Notes: generated by a model not told the origin, from the letters alone. 51,807 nucleotides of DNA from Bacilli bacterium (GCA_017460745.1 JAFUAL010000014.1:64924-116730); one strand, 5' to 3'; numbered from the stretch's first letter, positions 6,410 to 15,594 are shown. Program-made: numbers and translations.

Positions 6410-8170
6410 ATGTTTAAAGAAAAGTTATCTTTAGTACCATCTCTTCCTGGAAGTTATCAAATGAAAGATCGCGACGGAATAATTATTTATGTTGGTAAAG
6501 CTAAAAACTTAAAACGAAGATTAAAAAGTTATTTTACTGGAAGAGTAACTGGTAAAACTAAAAAGTTAGTAAGTGAAATAGTAGATTTTGAATATATAGT
6601 AACAGACTCCGAACTTGAAAGTTTAATTCTTGAAATAACTTTAATAAAAAAATATAATCCCAAATATAATATTTTGTTAAAAGATGATAAAAGTTATCCT
6701 TACATAGAATTTACAAAAGATTTATATCCAATTTTAAAAGTCGTTCGAAATACTAAAAATAAAAAGAATAAAAATAATTTATATGGACCATTTCCAAACG
6801 TTGGAGCAGCTCGTCGTGTTGTTCTTATGTTAAATAGAATTTATCCACTTCGTAAGTGTGAGAGACTTGGTAAAGATTATTGTTTATATTATCATTTAGG
6901 AGAGTGTCTTGGATATTGTAAAAACAATGTTGATATGGATAAATTATCAAAAATGCGAAGAGAAATAACTGCTTTTTTAAATGGAGATGCAAGAGATGTA
7001 TTACTTGAACTAACTAACAGAATGAATGAAGCAAGCCAAAAACTTAATTTTGAAAAAGCATTAGAATATAAAAATATGATTGAAGATATTAAAATAACTT
7101 TAAAAAATCAGAAGATAGTTTTAAATAGAGATGTTAATTTAGATTTATTTAATTATTATAGTGAAGAAAATTATTTATCTATTCAAGTATTTTTTATTAG
7201 AAGTGGAACCTTATTTGGTCGAAATAAAAAAATAATTAACTTTACAGGAAATGATGCAGATGCCTTTACAGAGTATATTATTAGGTTTTATGAACGTGAA
7301 CTAATTCCTAAAGATATACTAGTACCAGAGAATATTGATTCAAATATTTTAAGTGAATATCTAAAAACTAATGTTAGAGTACCTAAGCGTGGAGATATGA
7401 AAAATTTAATGGATTTAGCACATGATAATGCTAAGATTATTCTTGATGAAGAGTTAAAAACTATTACAAATAATGAACATATTAGAATGGAAGCCGTTAG
7501 AGAATTGTCTGGAATACTTGGTAAAGTTCGAGTAAATAGAATTGAAACCTTTGATAATTCACATTTATTTGGAACTTATTATGTTGCTGGAATGGTTGTT
7601 TTTGAAAACTTTGAACCTTTAAGGAATGAATATCGTAAATACAAAATAGATGTAAATACCAAAGATGATTTAAGTGCGATGCGTGAAGTAATATATAGAA
7701 GATACTATAGACTTTTAATGGAAAAAGGAGTGATGCCGGATTTAATTATCGTTGATGGTGGTGAAACTCAAGTCATGGCTGCTAAAGAAATACTTGATTC
7801 TTTAAATTTACATATTAACTTGATAGGTTTAAAGAAAGATAGTCATCATAGAACAAGTGTAATTGTTACAAGTGATTTAGTAAATATTGAACTAGATACC
7901 CATGGTCATTTATTTCATTTTTTAACTCTTATTCAAGATGAAGTACACCGTTTTGCCATTACTTATCATAGACAAATAAAAAATAAAGGAACTCTTTCAA
8001 GTGTTTTAGAAATGGTTCCAGGAATAGGAGTTAAAAGAAGTCAAGAATTGTTAAGAAAGTTTTCTTCTTTAAAAAAGATTAAAGAAGCAAGTATTGAAGA
8101 GTTAAGTGAAATAATACCGAGTGATGTTGCTGTTGAATTAAAAGAATATTTAGAAAATAAGGATAAATGA
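6410..8170 (+). CDS. uvrC: excinuclease ABC subunit C
   Basis: UvrC makes both incisions in nucleotide excision repair after UvrA/UvrB find the lesion. The 586-residue length is typical. A GIY-YIG nuclease domain lies at about 12-90 (YQMKDRDGIIIYVGKAKNL). A UVR motif lies near 200-235 (ALEYKNMIEDI). The RNase H-like second nuclease includes IETFDNSHLFG and LIIVDGGETQ. Helix-hairpin-helix motifs lie at the end (VPGIGVKRSQELLRKF). The start has a strong GGAGGT site. Transcribed as a single gene; the stop codon is inside a hairpin (8161-8182). Confidence 0.98.
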   Translation: MFKEKLSLVPSLPGSYQMKDRDGIIIYVGKAKNLKRRLKSYFTGRVTGKTKKLVSEIVDFEYIVTDSELESLILEITLIKKYNPKYNILLKDDKSYPYIEFTKDLYPILKVVRNTKNKKNKNNLYGPFPNVGAARRVVLMLNRIYPLRKCERLGKDYCLYYHLGECLGYCKNNVDMDKLSKMRREITAFLNGDARDVLLELTNRMNEASQKLNFEKALEYKNMIEDIKITLKNQKIVLNRDVNLDLFNYYSEENYLSIQVFFIRSGTLFGRNKKIINFTGNDADAFTEYIIRFYERELIPKDILVPENIDSNILSEYLKTNVRVPKRGDMKNLMDLAHDNAKIILDEELKTITNNEHIRMEAVRELSGILGKVRVNRIETFDNSHLFGTYYVAGMVVFENFEPLRNEYRKYKIDVNTKDDLSAMREVIYRRYYRLLMEKGVMPDLIIVDGGETQVMAAKEILDSLNLHINLIGLKKDSHHRTSVIVTSDLVNIELDTHGHLFHFLTLIQDEVHRFAITYHRQIKNKGTLSSVLEMVPGIGVKRSQELLRKFSSLKKIKEASIEELSEIIPSDVAVELKEYLENKDK

Positions 8171-8190
8171 TAACATTTATCCTTTAAAAT
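8161..8190 (+). terminator. hairpin at end of uvrC
   Basis: GGATAAATG (8161-8169) pairs perfectly with CATTTATCC (8174-8182). Only a weak T run follows. It contains the uvrC stop codon. Confidence 0.6.
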
Positions 8191-8244
8191 TGCATATTTT
8201 TGGAATTTATAGTATAATATGTAACACGAATGGGGATTGGTTTT

Positions 8245-9507
8245 ATGAAAAGAAAGATTTTAATAATAGTTTTTAGTGGTTTATTTTGGGCATTAGTACT
8301 TATGGGGGCTTTATATGCTTTTAGTTTTAGATTAAATGGTCAAAGTAAAGTAGAAGTATTATATGGTGATAATTATAAAGAATTAGGATATAAAGCTAAT
8401 ATTTTTTCTATTAATTTAAATAAATTAGTTAAAATCAAAAGTAATGTTGATACTAGTAAAATTGGAACTTATAAAATAATCTATGAATTACCATTTAAAT
8501 TACTAGTTAGAGAAGTAGAGGTAGTGGATAAGACTTCACCAGAGTTGAATTTAGTAGGTGATGGTGTTGTAGAATTAAATATTGGAAGTGAATATCAAGA
8601 ATTAGGAGCGAAAGCAGTTGATAATGTTGATGGTGATATAACTAGTAATATTGTAATTAAAAATAATCTTGATATGAATAATTTAGGCGAGTATGAAATA
8701 GTTTATAAAGTAAGTGATTCCTCTTCAAATGAGGCTAGTGTAAGTAGAACAATTAAAGTCGTTGATAAAGTTGCTCCTATTATTAGTTTAAAAGGTTCTA
8801 GTAAAGTTGTTGTTAAACTTAATGAAGAATATGTTGATGAAGGTTTTATTGCAACTGATAATGTTGATTTGGATATTACTTCAAAAGTTAAAGTCGAAAA
8901 TAATATTGATTATTCTAAAGCAGGTACTTATTATATAAAGTATTCTTGTTACGATAGTAGTTCTAATTACACAGAGTCATTTAGAAAAATTGAAGTAATT
9001 GAAAGTATAGATATTACATATATTAAAGGAATATTACTTGTTAATAAAAAATATCATTTACCTGCAGATTATAATCCTGGAGTAAATAGTGAGGCATACA
9101 ATGCTCTTTTAAATCTTCAAAACGATGCTTTAAGTAATGGCTACTCATTACCACTTTTATCAGGATTTAGATCGTATGAAACTCAAAAATATTTATTTAA
9201 TGATTATGCTTCTCGTAATGGATTTGAAAAGGCTAATACTTTTTCAGCTTTACCAGGACAATCAGAACATCAAACTGGACTTGCCTTTGACGTTGGAAGA
9301 ATAAGTGATGATTTTGGTAATACAGATGCTGGTAAATGGCTTTCTAAAAATGCTCATAGATATGGTTTTATTATTCGTTACTTAAAAGGAAAAGAAGATA
9401 TAACAGGATATAAATATGAACCTTGGCATATAAGATATGTAGGTGAGGTAGCCTCTGAAATATATAATGCAGGAATTACACTTGAAGAATATTTAGGTGT
9501 TGCTTAA
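8245..9507 (+). CDS. D-alanyl-D-alanine carboxypeptidase, VanY/M15B family, with Ig-like domains
   Basis: The enzyme trims the terminal D-Ala of peptidoglycan stem peptides outside the membrane. I start at ATG 8245 because GGGGATTGG makes a ribosome binding site for it, not for ATG 8230. A signal/membrane segment lies at about residues 4-22. It is followed by three Ig-like modules of the DUF5011/HYR kind (each with YxxLG/DEG and NVDGDITS-type segments). A C-terminal M15B domain carries zinc motifs SEHQTGLAFDVG and EPWHIRYVG and the FRSYETQ segment. The Ig modules probably hold it in the wall. A single-gene unit ending in a strong bidirectional terminator. Confidence 0.9.
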   Translation: MKRKILIIVFSGLFWALVLMGALYAFSFRLNGQSKVEVLYGDNYKELGYKANIFSINLNKLVKIKSNVDTSKIGTYKIIYELPFKLLVREVEVVDKTSPELNLVGDGVVELNIGSEYQELGAKAVDNVDGDITSNIVIKNNLDMNNLGEYEIVYKVSDSSSNEASVSRTIKVVDKVAPIISLKGSSKVVVKLNEEYVDEGFIATDNVDLDITSKVKVENNIDYSKAGTYYIKYSCYDSSSNYTESFRKIEVIESIDITYIKGILLVNKKYHLPADYNPGVNSEAYNALLNLQNDALSNGYSLPLLSGFRSYETQKYLFNDYASRNGFEKANTFSALPGQSEHQTGLAFDVGRISDDFGNTDAGKWLSKNAHRYGFIIRYLKGKEDITGYKYEPWHIRYVGEVASEIYNAGITLEEYLGVA

Positions 9508-9553
9508 AAAAAATTCTATAATAATGTTTTTTTATTATTATAGAATTTTTAAT
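9508..9553. terminator. bidirectional terminator between convergent genes
   Basis: AAATTCTATAATAA (9511-9524) pairs with TTATTATAGAATTT (9535-9548), with A and T runs outside, so it can serve both the carboxypeptidase gene and the kinase operon. Confidence 0.85.
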
Positions 9554-10951
9554 TTATCTTTTTATTTTTTTAGGGATTATAAACCAGAATGTTGTACCAT
9601 TATTTTCTTTTGATTCTATTCCATATTTAAATTTATGAAGAATAAAAATATTTTTTACAATAGAAAGTCCTATACCTGTTCCAATAGTATTTCTCTTGTA
9701 TTTTTTTTCACTTTTATAGTATTTATCCCAAACTTTATTTATTTCTTCTTTTTTTATGCCTTTGCCTGTATCTTTTATTTCTACTCTGATATCTTTTTTA
9801 TTTTCAAATACATTTATATAAACTTTATGATCATCACCTGTATAATTAACAGCATTACCAATTAAATTATAAATTACTTGTTCTAGTTTTTGTTTATCTG
9901 CCTCAATTATTAATGGCTTTTCATAATTAAAAATAAATTCATAGTTTTTGGTATATTGAAATATTTTAAAACGATTTAGTATTGTATTTATTAAGCCAGT
10001 TAAATCAATAGTTTCAAGATTTATCGTATCCATGTTACTTTCTAATTTTGATAAATTTAAAATATCATTTACTAAAATTGTAAGTCTATCAACTTCTTCA
10101 ATTATAATATTCATATTATTCTCATGTTTTTCTTTTGATACTTCTAAATCACGTTCCATTTCAGCATAAGCTTTAATCATGGTAAGAGGAGTTTTTAAGT
10201 CATGTGAAACATTGCTAAGTAAATCGCGTCTGGTTTCATCAGTTTTTTTAATTTCATTTTTAGCATATTCAAGGCTATTTCCTAATTCTTTAATTTCTAA
10301 AATATCACTTTCTGCATTGAAATCAATATTATAATTACCATTTGATAATTCTTTAGCAGCTTTTGTTAATTTGGTAATTGGCTTACTAAGTGATTTTGAC
10401 ATATAATAAGCAACAAACATAGCAAGTATTATAACAATTATAGATACTATTATAAATTGATTCTTTAAAACATTAATAGTTGTATCAATTGGTTCAAGTG
10501 AAGTATTTACAAATAAGTAATTATTATCATCAAGTTTCGTTCCATAAAGAAGGGTTAGATTATTAAATCTTGGATTGGTTATTTTTAATTTAAAAGACTT
10601 TTCATTACTTTCAATAAAGTTCTTTTTTTCTTTAAAAACATTTATATTATTATTTGGATCAATACAGCCTTTATTATTTTGAATATTAGAATAAATTGTA
10701 CTGTCTTCATTCATTATTTCAACACAGAAGTCAGTATTGTATGCTACTTCTTCTAATATGCTATTAAAATTATCTTTATTATAGTTATTTTTTATTAAAT
10801 TTAAAGTATTAGTAAGTTCATTAGTTTTGTAATATTCATAGTAATTATTTAAAAGAAGAATTTGAAGAATCCATAAAAAGAATAAGATTAGAAGAGAGAA
10901 TATACTTAGATATAAAAATATTTTTAATATTAAACGTTTATTATTTTTCAT
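9554..10951 (-). CDS. sensor histidine kinase (two-component system)
   Basis: The 465-residue membrane kinase has a membrane segment at about 9-34, an extracytoplasmic sensor region (about 35-163), a second membrane segment (about 165-184) and a HAMP linker. The dimerisation box is SNVSHDLKTPL with phospho-acceptor His250. The ATPase domain has NLIGNAVNYT, DTGKGIKK and GTGIGLSIV. The start overlaps the end of the response regulator gene by 11 bases, so the two are translationally coupled and form one system. The signal is not evident. A type like WalK/VanS/CssS is possible, but the short sensor and lack of PAS domain exclude WalK. Confidence 0.93.
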   Translation of the reverse strand: MKNNKRLILKIFLYLSIFSLLILFFLWILQILLLNNYYEYYKTNELTNTLNLIKNNYNKDNFNSILEEVAYNTDFCVEIMNEDSTIYSNIQNNKGCIDPNNNINVFKEKKNFIESNEKSFKLKITNPRFNNLTLLYGTKLDDNNYLFVNTSLEPIDTTINVLKNQFIIVSIIVIILAMFVAYYMSKSLSKPITKLTKAAKELSNGNYNIDFNAESDILEIKELGNSLEYAKNEIKKTDETRRDLLSNVSHDLKTPLTMIKAYAEMERDLEVSKEKHENNMNIIIEEVDRLTILVNDILNLSKLESNMDTINLETIDLTGLINTILNRFKIFQYTKNYEFIFNYEKPLIIEADKQKLEQVIYNLIGNAVNYTGDDHKVYINVFENKKDIRVEIKDTGKGIKKEEINKVWDKYYKSEKKYKRNTIGTGIGLSIVKNIFILHKFKYGIESKENNGTTFWFIIPKKIKR

Positions 10952-11606
10952 ATATAAATTTATATCCTATACTTCTTACAGTAACAATTGTATCTCGATA
11001 GTTTCCTAATTTGTTTCTAAGAATTTTAATATGAGTATCAATTGTTCTATCATCACCAAAATAGTCATATCCCCATACTTTATTTAAGATTTGTTCACGA
11101 GTAATTGCTGTATTTGGATTTTCAATAAAATATTTTAATAAATCAAATTCTTTTGGTGTAATTTGTACTTCTTCATTATCTATATACAAAACTCTTCCTT
11201 TAAAATCAACTCTAATACCTAAATAATTGAATTCATTTACTTCTTCTTTTACATATCTTTTAGAAATTGCTTTAATTCTAGCAATTAATTCTCTTGGTGA
11301 AAATGGTTTAGTTAAATAGTCATCTATTCCAATAGAAAAACCAAATAATTTATCATATTCTTCACCACGAGCTGATAATACAATAGTTGGAATGTTATAT
11401 TTTTCTTTCATTTTAGAAAAGAACGTATATCCATCCATTTTAGGCATCATGATATCAAGAACAATAATATCAATATTATTATTTTCTAAAATGGAAAGTC
11501 CATCAATTCCATTAGATGCTTCTAATACATTAAATCCTTCATTTAAACAGTATTCTTTTACTACATCACGTATTAATACTTCATCATCAATAATTAAAAC
11601 ATTCAT
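10941..11606 (-). CDS. OmpR/PhoB-family response regulator
   Basis: The protein has 221 residues. The receiver domain has acidic pocket Asp7/Asp8, phospho-acceptor Asp51 (VLDIMMPKMDG) and Lys100 (LTKPFSPREL). The C-terminal winged helix has the segments ITPKEFDLLKYF, ITREQILNKVWGYD and TVRSIGYKF. It is the DNA-binding partner of the kinase encoded immediately downstream. The start follows a GGTGATTTT site; a TATAAT-like -10 (minus strand, 11628-11623) lies upstream. Targets cannot be told from the sequence. Confidence 0.95.
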   Translation of the reverse strand: MNVLIIDDEVLIRDVVKEYCLNEGFNVLEASNGIDGLSILENNNIDIIVLDIMMPKMDGYTFFSKMKEKYNIPTIVLSARGEEYDKLFGFSIGIDDYLTKPFSPRELIARIKAISKRYVKEEVNEFNYLGIRVDFKGRVLYIDNEEVQITPKEFDLLKYFIENPNTAITREQILNKVWGYDYFGDDRTIDTHIKILRNKLGNYRDTIVTVRSIGYKFIYEK

Positions 11607-11783
11607 AAAATCACCAATTAATATTATATCTACTTTTTATGAAATTTGTGTGAAAAATGATGCTTTTTTTAATATTTTTATACACTTGGTGAAAAAAGTT
11701 CACCTTTTTTTAGAATCAAATGCTTGAAAATAAAAGAAATTAAAAAAAATATAAAAATGTATGTAAAATGAATTTTTTTCTCG

Positions 11784-11890
11784 TATATTATATATGAGAG
11801 GTGTTTCCATAATTTTTTCATTCATGTAAATTATTCTAAAATCTTTTCTAAAAAAATTATGACCACCCAGTAAGAAACACCTCTTTCTTA
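11784..11890. other. long structured inverted-repeat element, possible small RNA
   Basis: AGAGGTGTTTC (11797-11807) pairs with GAAACACCTCT (11874-11884). Immediately inside, CATAATTTTTT (11808-11818) pairs with AAAAAATTATG (11851-11861). This leaves a 12-base bulge ACCACCCAGTAA (11862-11873) and a 32-base AT-rich loop. TATATT (11784-11789) on the plus strand and TATTAT on the minus strand are placed as -10 boxes at each end. The methyltransferase promoter (TGATATAAT, 11891-11899) lies outside it, so it is not that gene's leader. No known RNA family is recognised. Confidence 0.5.
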
Positions 11891-11899
11891 TGATATAAT
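11891..11899 (+). promoter_or_regulatory. extended -10 promoter element of 11915 gene
   Basis: TGATATAAT, 16 bases before the start codon, giving a very short leader with GGTGATTTG as ribosome binding site. Confidence 0.55.
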
Positions 11900-11914
11900 A
11901 ACTTTGGTGATTTG

Positions 11915-13099
11915 ATGGAAGTTTATATAAATGATTTTGATGATTTAGGAAATGGTATATCTAGAATTGAAAATAAAGTTTGTTTTGTAAAAAGTGCTTT
12001 ACCTAAAGAACTAGTTGATATAAAAATAATTAAAGAAAATAAAAATTATAGTACAGGAGAAATTGTTAATATAATAAAAAAGAGTGAGTTAAGAATAGAA
12101 CCAATTTGTAAATATTATAATGAATGTGGTGGATGTAATTTTTTACATTTAGTAAATGGAGAAGAAATAAATTTTAAAAAAAGAAAAATTATGAATTATT
12201 TTAATAAATTAGATAATTTTTATACAACTAAAAATTATAATTATCGTAATAAAATTGTTTTACATGTAAAAAATGGAATAATTGGTTTTTATAAAGAAAA
12301 AACAAATGATTTAATAGAGATTAAATATTGTTATTTAGTTAAAGAAAAGATAAATAAAATTATAAGTTTATTAAATCAATATAAAGATAGTAGTTTTTGT
12401 GGTAGTATAACTTTAAGAGTTAACTCGAGTGATGAAAGTTTAGTTAGTATAGAAGGTAATTATAAATATATTGATAATTTAAGTAATTCTAATTTAATAG
12501 ATAATCTTATTTATAATGATAAAGTATTAAAAGGAAATGATTATTTTTATGAAATAATTGATAATTATAAATTTAAAGTTAATTATAAATCTTTTTTCCA
12601 AGTTAATATTTTAGGACTTCTTGCAATTATAAAAATTTTAAAAGAATTTTTTAAAGACAAAAACTTTAATACAGCTCTTGAACTTTATAGTGGAACAAGT
12701 GTGCTTGGAATACTTATTTCGTCATTTGTTTCAAAAGTTACCAGTATTGAAGTTAATGAAAATGCAACACGTGACGCTTTACATAATGTGAAAATAAATA
12801 ATATAAAAAATCTAAAAGTAATAAATGGACTTGTTGAAGATAACATTAATAAATTTCATGATATAGATTTTATTTTAGTTGATCCAGCAAGACGTGGACT
12901 TGATAAAAAGACTATCAAATACTTAAAAGAAATCAAATCAAAGTATTTAATATATATAGCATGTGGAATTGATTCATTAAAAAGAGATTTAGTAGAATTA
13001 AATGAAAGTTATCAAGTGGATAATATTTATGGAATAGATATGTTTCCTTGTACCAATAATGTTGAGTGTATAGCGTTGCTCAGTCACAAAAAAACTTAG
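11915..13099 (+). CDS. RlmD/TrmA-family RNA (uracil-5-)-methyltransferase
   Basis: The protein transfers methyl from S-adenosylmethionine to C5 of a uridine in 23S rRNA or tRNA. It has 394 residues from ATG 11915 (preceded by GGTGATTTG; TTG 11912 is the alternative). An N-terminal TRAM-like beta domain is followed by iron-sulfur-type cysteines (CKYYNECGGC and a later KYCYL). A Rossmann methyltransferase domain has LELYSGTSVLG, LVDPARRGLD, the catalytic Cys in ACGIDSLKRDL and the terminal MFPCTNNVECIALL. Which uridine is modified (RlmCD, RlmD or TrmA type) cannot be decided here. Confidence 0.88.
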   Translation: MEVYINDFDDLGNGISRIENKVCFVKSALPKELVDIKIIKENKNYSTGEIVNIIKKSELRIEPICKYYNECGGCNFLHLVNGEEINFKKRKIMNYFNKLDNFYTTKNYNYRNKIVLHVKNGIIGFYKEKTNDLIEIKYCYLVKEKINKIISLLNQYKDSSFCGSITLRVNSSDESLVSIEGNYKYIDNLSNSNLIDNLIYNDKVLKGNDYFYEIIDNYKFKVNYKSFFQVNILGLLAIIKILKEFFKDKNFNTALELYSGTSVLGILISSFVSKVTSIEVNENATRDALHNVKINNIKNLKVINGLVEDNINKFHDIDFILVDPARRGLDKKTIKYLKEIKSKYLIYIACGIDSLKRDLVELNESYQVDNIYGIDMFPCTNNVECIALLSHKKT

Positions 13100-13160
13100 A
13101 AAATAAGAGAATTATATATTTTAAATAATGCATAAATCTATAAATAAAAATAATTAAGAA

Positions 13161-13380
13161 ATGATAAATAATTATATTGACAATAAATTGATTGGAATGG
13201 AAAACAATATAGTTTTTTATGAAGTTGAAAATAATAATGCAAGAGTTGAAGTAAGGTCGCTAGATGAAGATGTTTGGTTAAACATATAATGATGAAGAAC
13301 TTGAAAGAAATAGAAAAGTAAATAGGAAAAAAGAATATTACAATTTAGCTATGATAATATTTATTGGTTTTAGAGTCTAG
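13161..13380 (+). pseudogene. decayed RhuM-type gene, 5' fragment
   Basis: ATG at 13161 opens 42 codons matching the N-terminus of RhuM (virulence protein) family members: IVFYEVENNNARVEVRSLDE followed by DVWLNI, then stop. In another frame, from about 13288, KEYYNLAMIIFIGFRV matches the later RhuM segment EYYNLDVIISVGYRV before a TAG at 13378-13380. The helix-turn-helix part between them is deleted and the frame shifted. These alignments are from memory of the family. The 3' remnant seems to lie beyond the ORF6N gene at 14461-14565. Confidence 0.6.
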
Positions 13381-13538
13381 AATCTAACAGAAAAAGACAC
13401 AGAAAAATTATTGATGTGTGTGACTATAAGCAAAATAAAAATAGAGATATCAAAATAGTAATATCTATAATAAATTAGAGATTGTCAAGTTTTTCAATTT
13501 TTGATATTTACATTGAAAATCAGGGAGGTGGATGAAGT

Positions 13539-14420
13539 ATGAATGATGTAAGTGTTAAAGACAAAGCTGTAATAGAAAAGTTGATTTATGAGATTCGTGG
13601 AGTTCAAGTGATACTTGATTCTGATTTAGCTATGCTTTATGAATGTGTAAATGGTACTAAAGATATAAATAAAGCAGTAAAAAGAAATATAGAAAGATTC
13701 CCAGAGAGTTTCATGTTTCAGTTAACAAATGAGGAATATGATAATTTGAGGTTCCAATCTGGAACCTCAAAAGTAAGAGGTGGAAGAAGATATAATCCAT
13801 ATGTCTTTACAGAGCAAGGGGTAGCTATGCTTTCAAGCGTACTCCATTCTGAAATTGCAGTAAAAATGAGCATTCAAATTATTAATACATTTGTAATTAT
13901 GAGAAAGTATATATCAAATAATTTAATTGAACAAAGCTATATAAATAACCTAGTATTAGAACATGATTCAGAAATAAAATTATTAAAGGAATCTTTTGGT
14001 AAAATAGAAGAAAAGAAAAAAATTAATGAAATATACTTTAATGGTCAAATATATGATGCTTATTCTAAAATACAAGATATATTTAAAAGTGCTACTAATA
14101 GATTAATAATTATTGATGCATATGCAGATAATACATTGTTAGATATTATAAAAAGATTAAATATCCAAGTAATTATTATAACCAAGAAGGATAATCTTTT
14201 GACTAATCAGGATATAACAAAATATAATAAACAATATCATAATTTAAAAGTAGTATTTAATAATAATTTTCATGATAGGTATTTTTTGATTGATGATAAA
14301 AGTGTTTATCATTGTGGAACAAGTATTAATAGAATTGGGTATAAAACATTTTCAATCAATTTGATTAGTGATGAAGATGTTTGTAACTCATTAATTAATA
14401 AAGTGAATAAAATTATATAG
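13539..14420 (+). CDS. ORF6N-domain protein with C-terminal PLD-like domain
   Basis: The 293-residue protein starts with an ORF6N domain (about 10-120: LIYEIRGVQVILDSDLAMLYE, NIERFPESFMFQL, PYVFTEQGVAML). This domain is found in phage and mobile-element DNA-binding regulators. A coiled segment follows, then a C-terminal domain with NFHDRYFLIDDKSVYHCGTS (about 246-265), like the HxD-R/K half-motif of phospholipase-D-fold proteins. This ORF6N plus C-terminal arrangement recurs in gut Bacillota. The ribosome binding site GGGAGGTGGATG is strong. It lies between two fragments of a decayed RhuM-like gene, so it probably arrived by insertion. Activity unknown. Confidence 0.8.
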   Translation: MNDVSVKDKAVIEKLIYEIRGVQVILDSDLAMLYECVNGTKDINKAVKRNIERFPESFMFQLTNEEYDNLRFQSGTSKVRGGRRYNPYVFTEQGVAMLSSVLHSEIAVKMSIQIINTFVIMRKYISNNLIEQSYINNLVLEHDSEIKLLKESFGKIEEKKKINEIYFNGQIYDAYSKIQDIFKSATNRLIIIDAYADNTLLDIIKRLNIQVIIITKKDNLLTNQDITKYNKQYHNLKVVFNNNFHDRYFLIDDKSVYHCGTSINRIGYKTFSINLISDEDVCNSLINKVNKII

Positions 14421-14460
14421 TTTTTATTGTTTGGAGATTAGTTATATTAATTGTTTATTA

Positions 14461-14565
14461 AGTGATTTTAAAACAGCGATAAAATTTAGTACTTGGGCAA
14501 ATAAATTGATTAAAGAATATATTTTCTCAATGGATGAAATGTGTAAAAAGCATTTAGAGGGTTAA
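14461..14565 (+). pseudogene. possible 3' fragment of the RhuM-type gene
   Basis: A start-less frame reads SDFKTAIKFSTWANKLIKEY then IFSMDEMCKKHLEG and stops at 14563-14565. FSTWANKLIKEYI resembles the FRIWATKxLKEYI segment that follows EYYNL..IGYRV in RhuM proteins, which is exactly what the 5' fragment at 13161-13380 lacks. The match is short, so this is tentative. Confidence 0.4.
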
Positions 14566-14689
14566 AATAAATACAACTAATAACAACTTATTTTACTATT
14601 TTTTATGCGGATAAAGGTATTAAGAAAATAAATTAAGATAAAAATGATAATAATTTGAAAATTTAAAAATAGAATTAATTGAGGTGTAT

Positions 14690-14950
14690 ATGACGACAAC
14701 TGAATTAATTTCTTTTGTAACATTCTTTGTTACTTTAATACTTGGATTTCTTTCAAAAAGAAGTACATTTATAAAAAATGAGATGATTCCACTTCAAAAT
14801 ATTTTAATTGGATTAATAGTTGCTCTTATTGAATGGATTATAACAAAAGATTTTGAAAATGCCATATTAGTATCAGGTATTATTGCTGGTGGAACTTATG
14901 ATATTTTTCATAATTTAGAAAAAATATTAAAGAGTAAACAAATTACTTAG
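14690..14950 (+). CDS. small holin-like membrane protein
   Basis: The 86-residue protein has two or three predicted membrane segments (about 6-20, 39-55, 62-80) and the C-terminal pattern VSGIIAGGTYDIFHNLEKI. This resembles phage A118-type holins, in which a Gly/Ala-rich last helix is followed by a short charged tail. Start ATG 14690 is placed by GAGGTG at 14681-14686; GTG 14684 lies inside that site. It sits between mobile-element debris and the spoIVFA-like gene. It could be a leftover phage holin or a small host membrane protein. Confidence 0.5.
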   Translation: MTTTELISFVTFFVTLILGFLSKRSTFIKNEMIPLQNILIGLIVALIEWIITKDFENAILVSGIIAGGTYDIFHNLEKILKSKQIT

Positions 14951-14997
14951 ACTGTAATGTTTAAGTTTTTTTTTCATATTATTTAGTGGTGAAATAT

Positions 14998-15594
14998 ATG
15001 GATAGTGAAATAAGTAAATATTTAAATAAAAAAAATAATAATGAAAAAAAGAAAAAAAGTATATTAATAAGCTTTTTTAATAAAGTGCTAGTTTGTTTTA
15101 TTTTAGTAATTATTTGTTTAATATTAATGAAAAATAATAATGATTTTAAAAACTTTATTTCTAAAAATGTATTTCATGATAATATATCATTTGCTTATAT
15201 TAATAATTTATATAATAAATATTTTGGAAATGTTTTACCTAAAATAGAAACAGAAGGGACAACTACTGTTTTTAATGAGAAATTAGCTTATAGTAATTAT
15301 AATAAGTACTTTGATGGATATAAGTTAGACGTTGCAAATTCTTATCTAGTACCAATTATAGAGAGTGGAATAGTAGTATATTCTGGAAATATGGATAATT
15401 ATGGAAATGTTGTAATTATTGAAGGAATAGATGGGGTTGATATTTGGTACGGTAATATTAATAATTTGAATGTAAAATTATATGATTATGTAACTAAAGG
15501 GAATTTTTTAGGAGAAACAGTTGATAATACATTATACTTGGTTTTTGAAAAAGATAAGGAATATTTAAATTTTGAAGATTATATCAAAGATTAA
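14998..15594 (+). CDS. spoIVFA: SpoIVFA-like membrane protein with M23-type domain
   Basis: The 198-residue protein has one membrane segment (about 30-46) after a Lys/Asn-rich cytoplasmic start and a C-terminal beta domain. SYLVPIIESGIVVYSGNMDN, GNVVIIEG, IWYGNINN and VTKGNFLGE follow the M23 fold, but the zinc-binding His residues are missing, as in SpoIVFA. In Bacillus, SpoIVFA holds the protease SpoIVFB inactive in the outer forespore membrane. The next gene encodes a SpoIVFB-like protease and overlaps by 23 bases, which strongly supports the pairing. ATG 14998 is chosen over GTG 14986 because GTGGTG is the likely ribosome binding site. Confidence 0.75.
   Translation: MDSEISKYLNKKNNNEKKKKSILISFFNKVLVCFILVIICLILMKNNNDFKNFISKNVFHDNISFAYINNLYNKYFGNVLPKIETEGTTTVFNEKLAYSNYNKYFDGYKLDVANSYLVPIIESGIVVYSGNMDNYGNVVIIEGIDGVDIWYGNINNLNVKLYDYVTKGNFLGETVDNTLYLVFEKDKEYLNFEDYIKD

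Noticed and set aside
9635..9865. 76-residue Phe-rich plus-strand frame
   Set aside because: Antisense to the histidine kinase ATPase domain; low-complexity Phe/Tyr content is caused by AT-rich DNA.
11392..11727. 111-residue plus-strand frame opposite the response regulator
   Set aside because: Antisense to a clear OmpR-family gene, no ribosome binding site, no family resemblance.
11700..11825. Minus-strand frame of about 41 codons with a hydrophobic FYIHFYIFF stretch, as a third toxin peptide
   Set aside because: No ribosome binding site, no antisense promoter-terminator pair as in the two real loci; composition follows from poly-A/T DNA.
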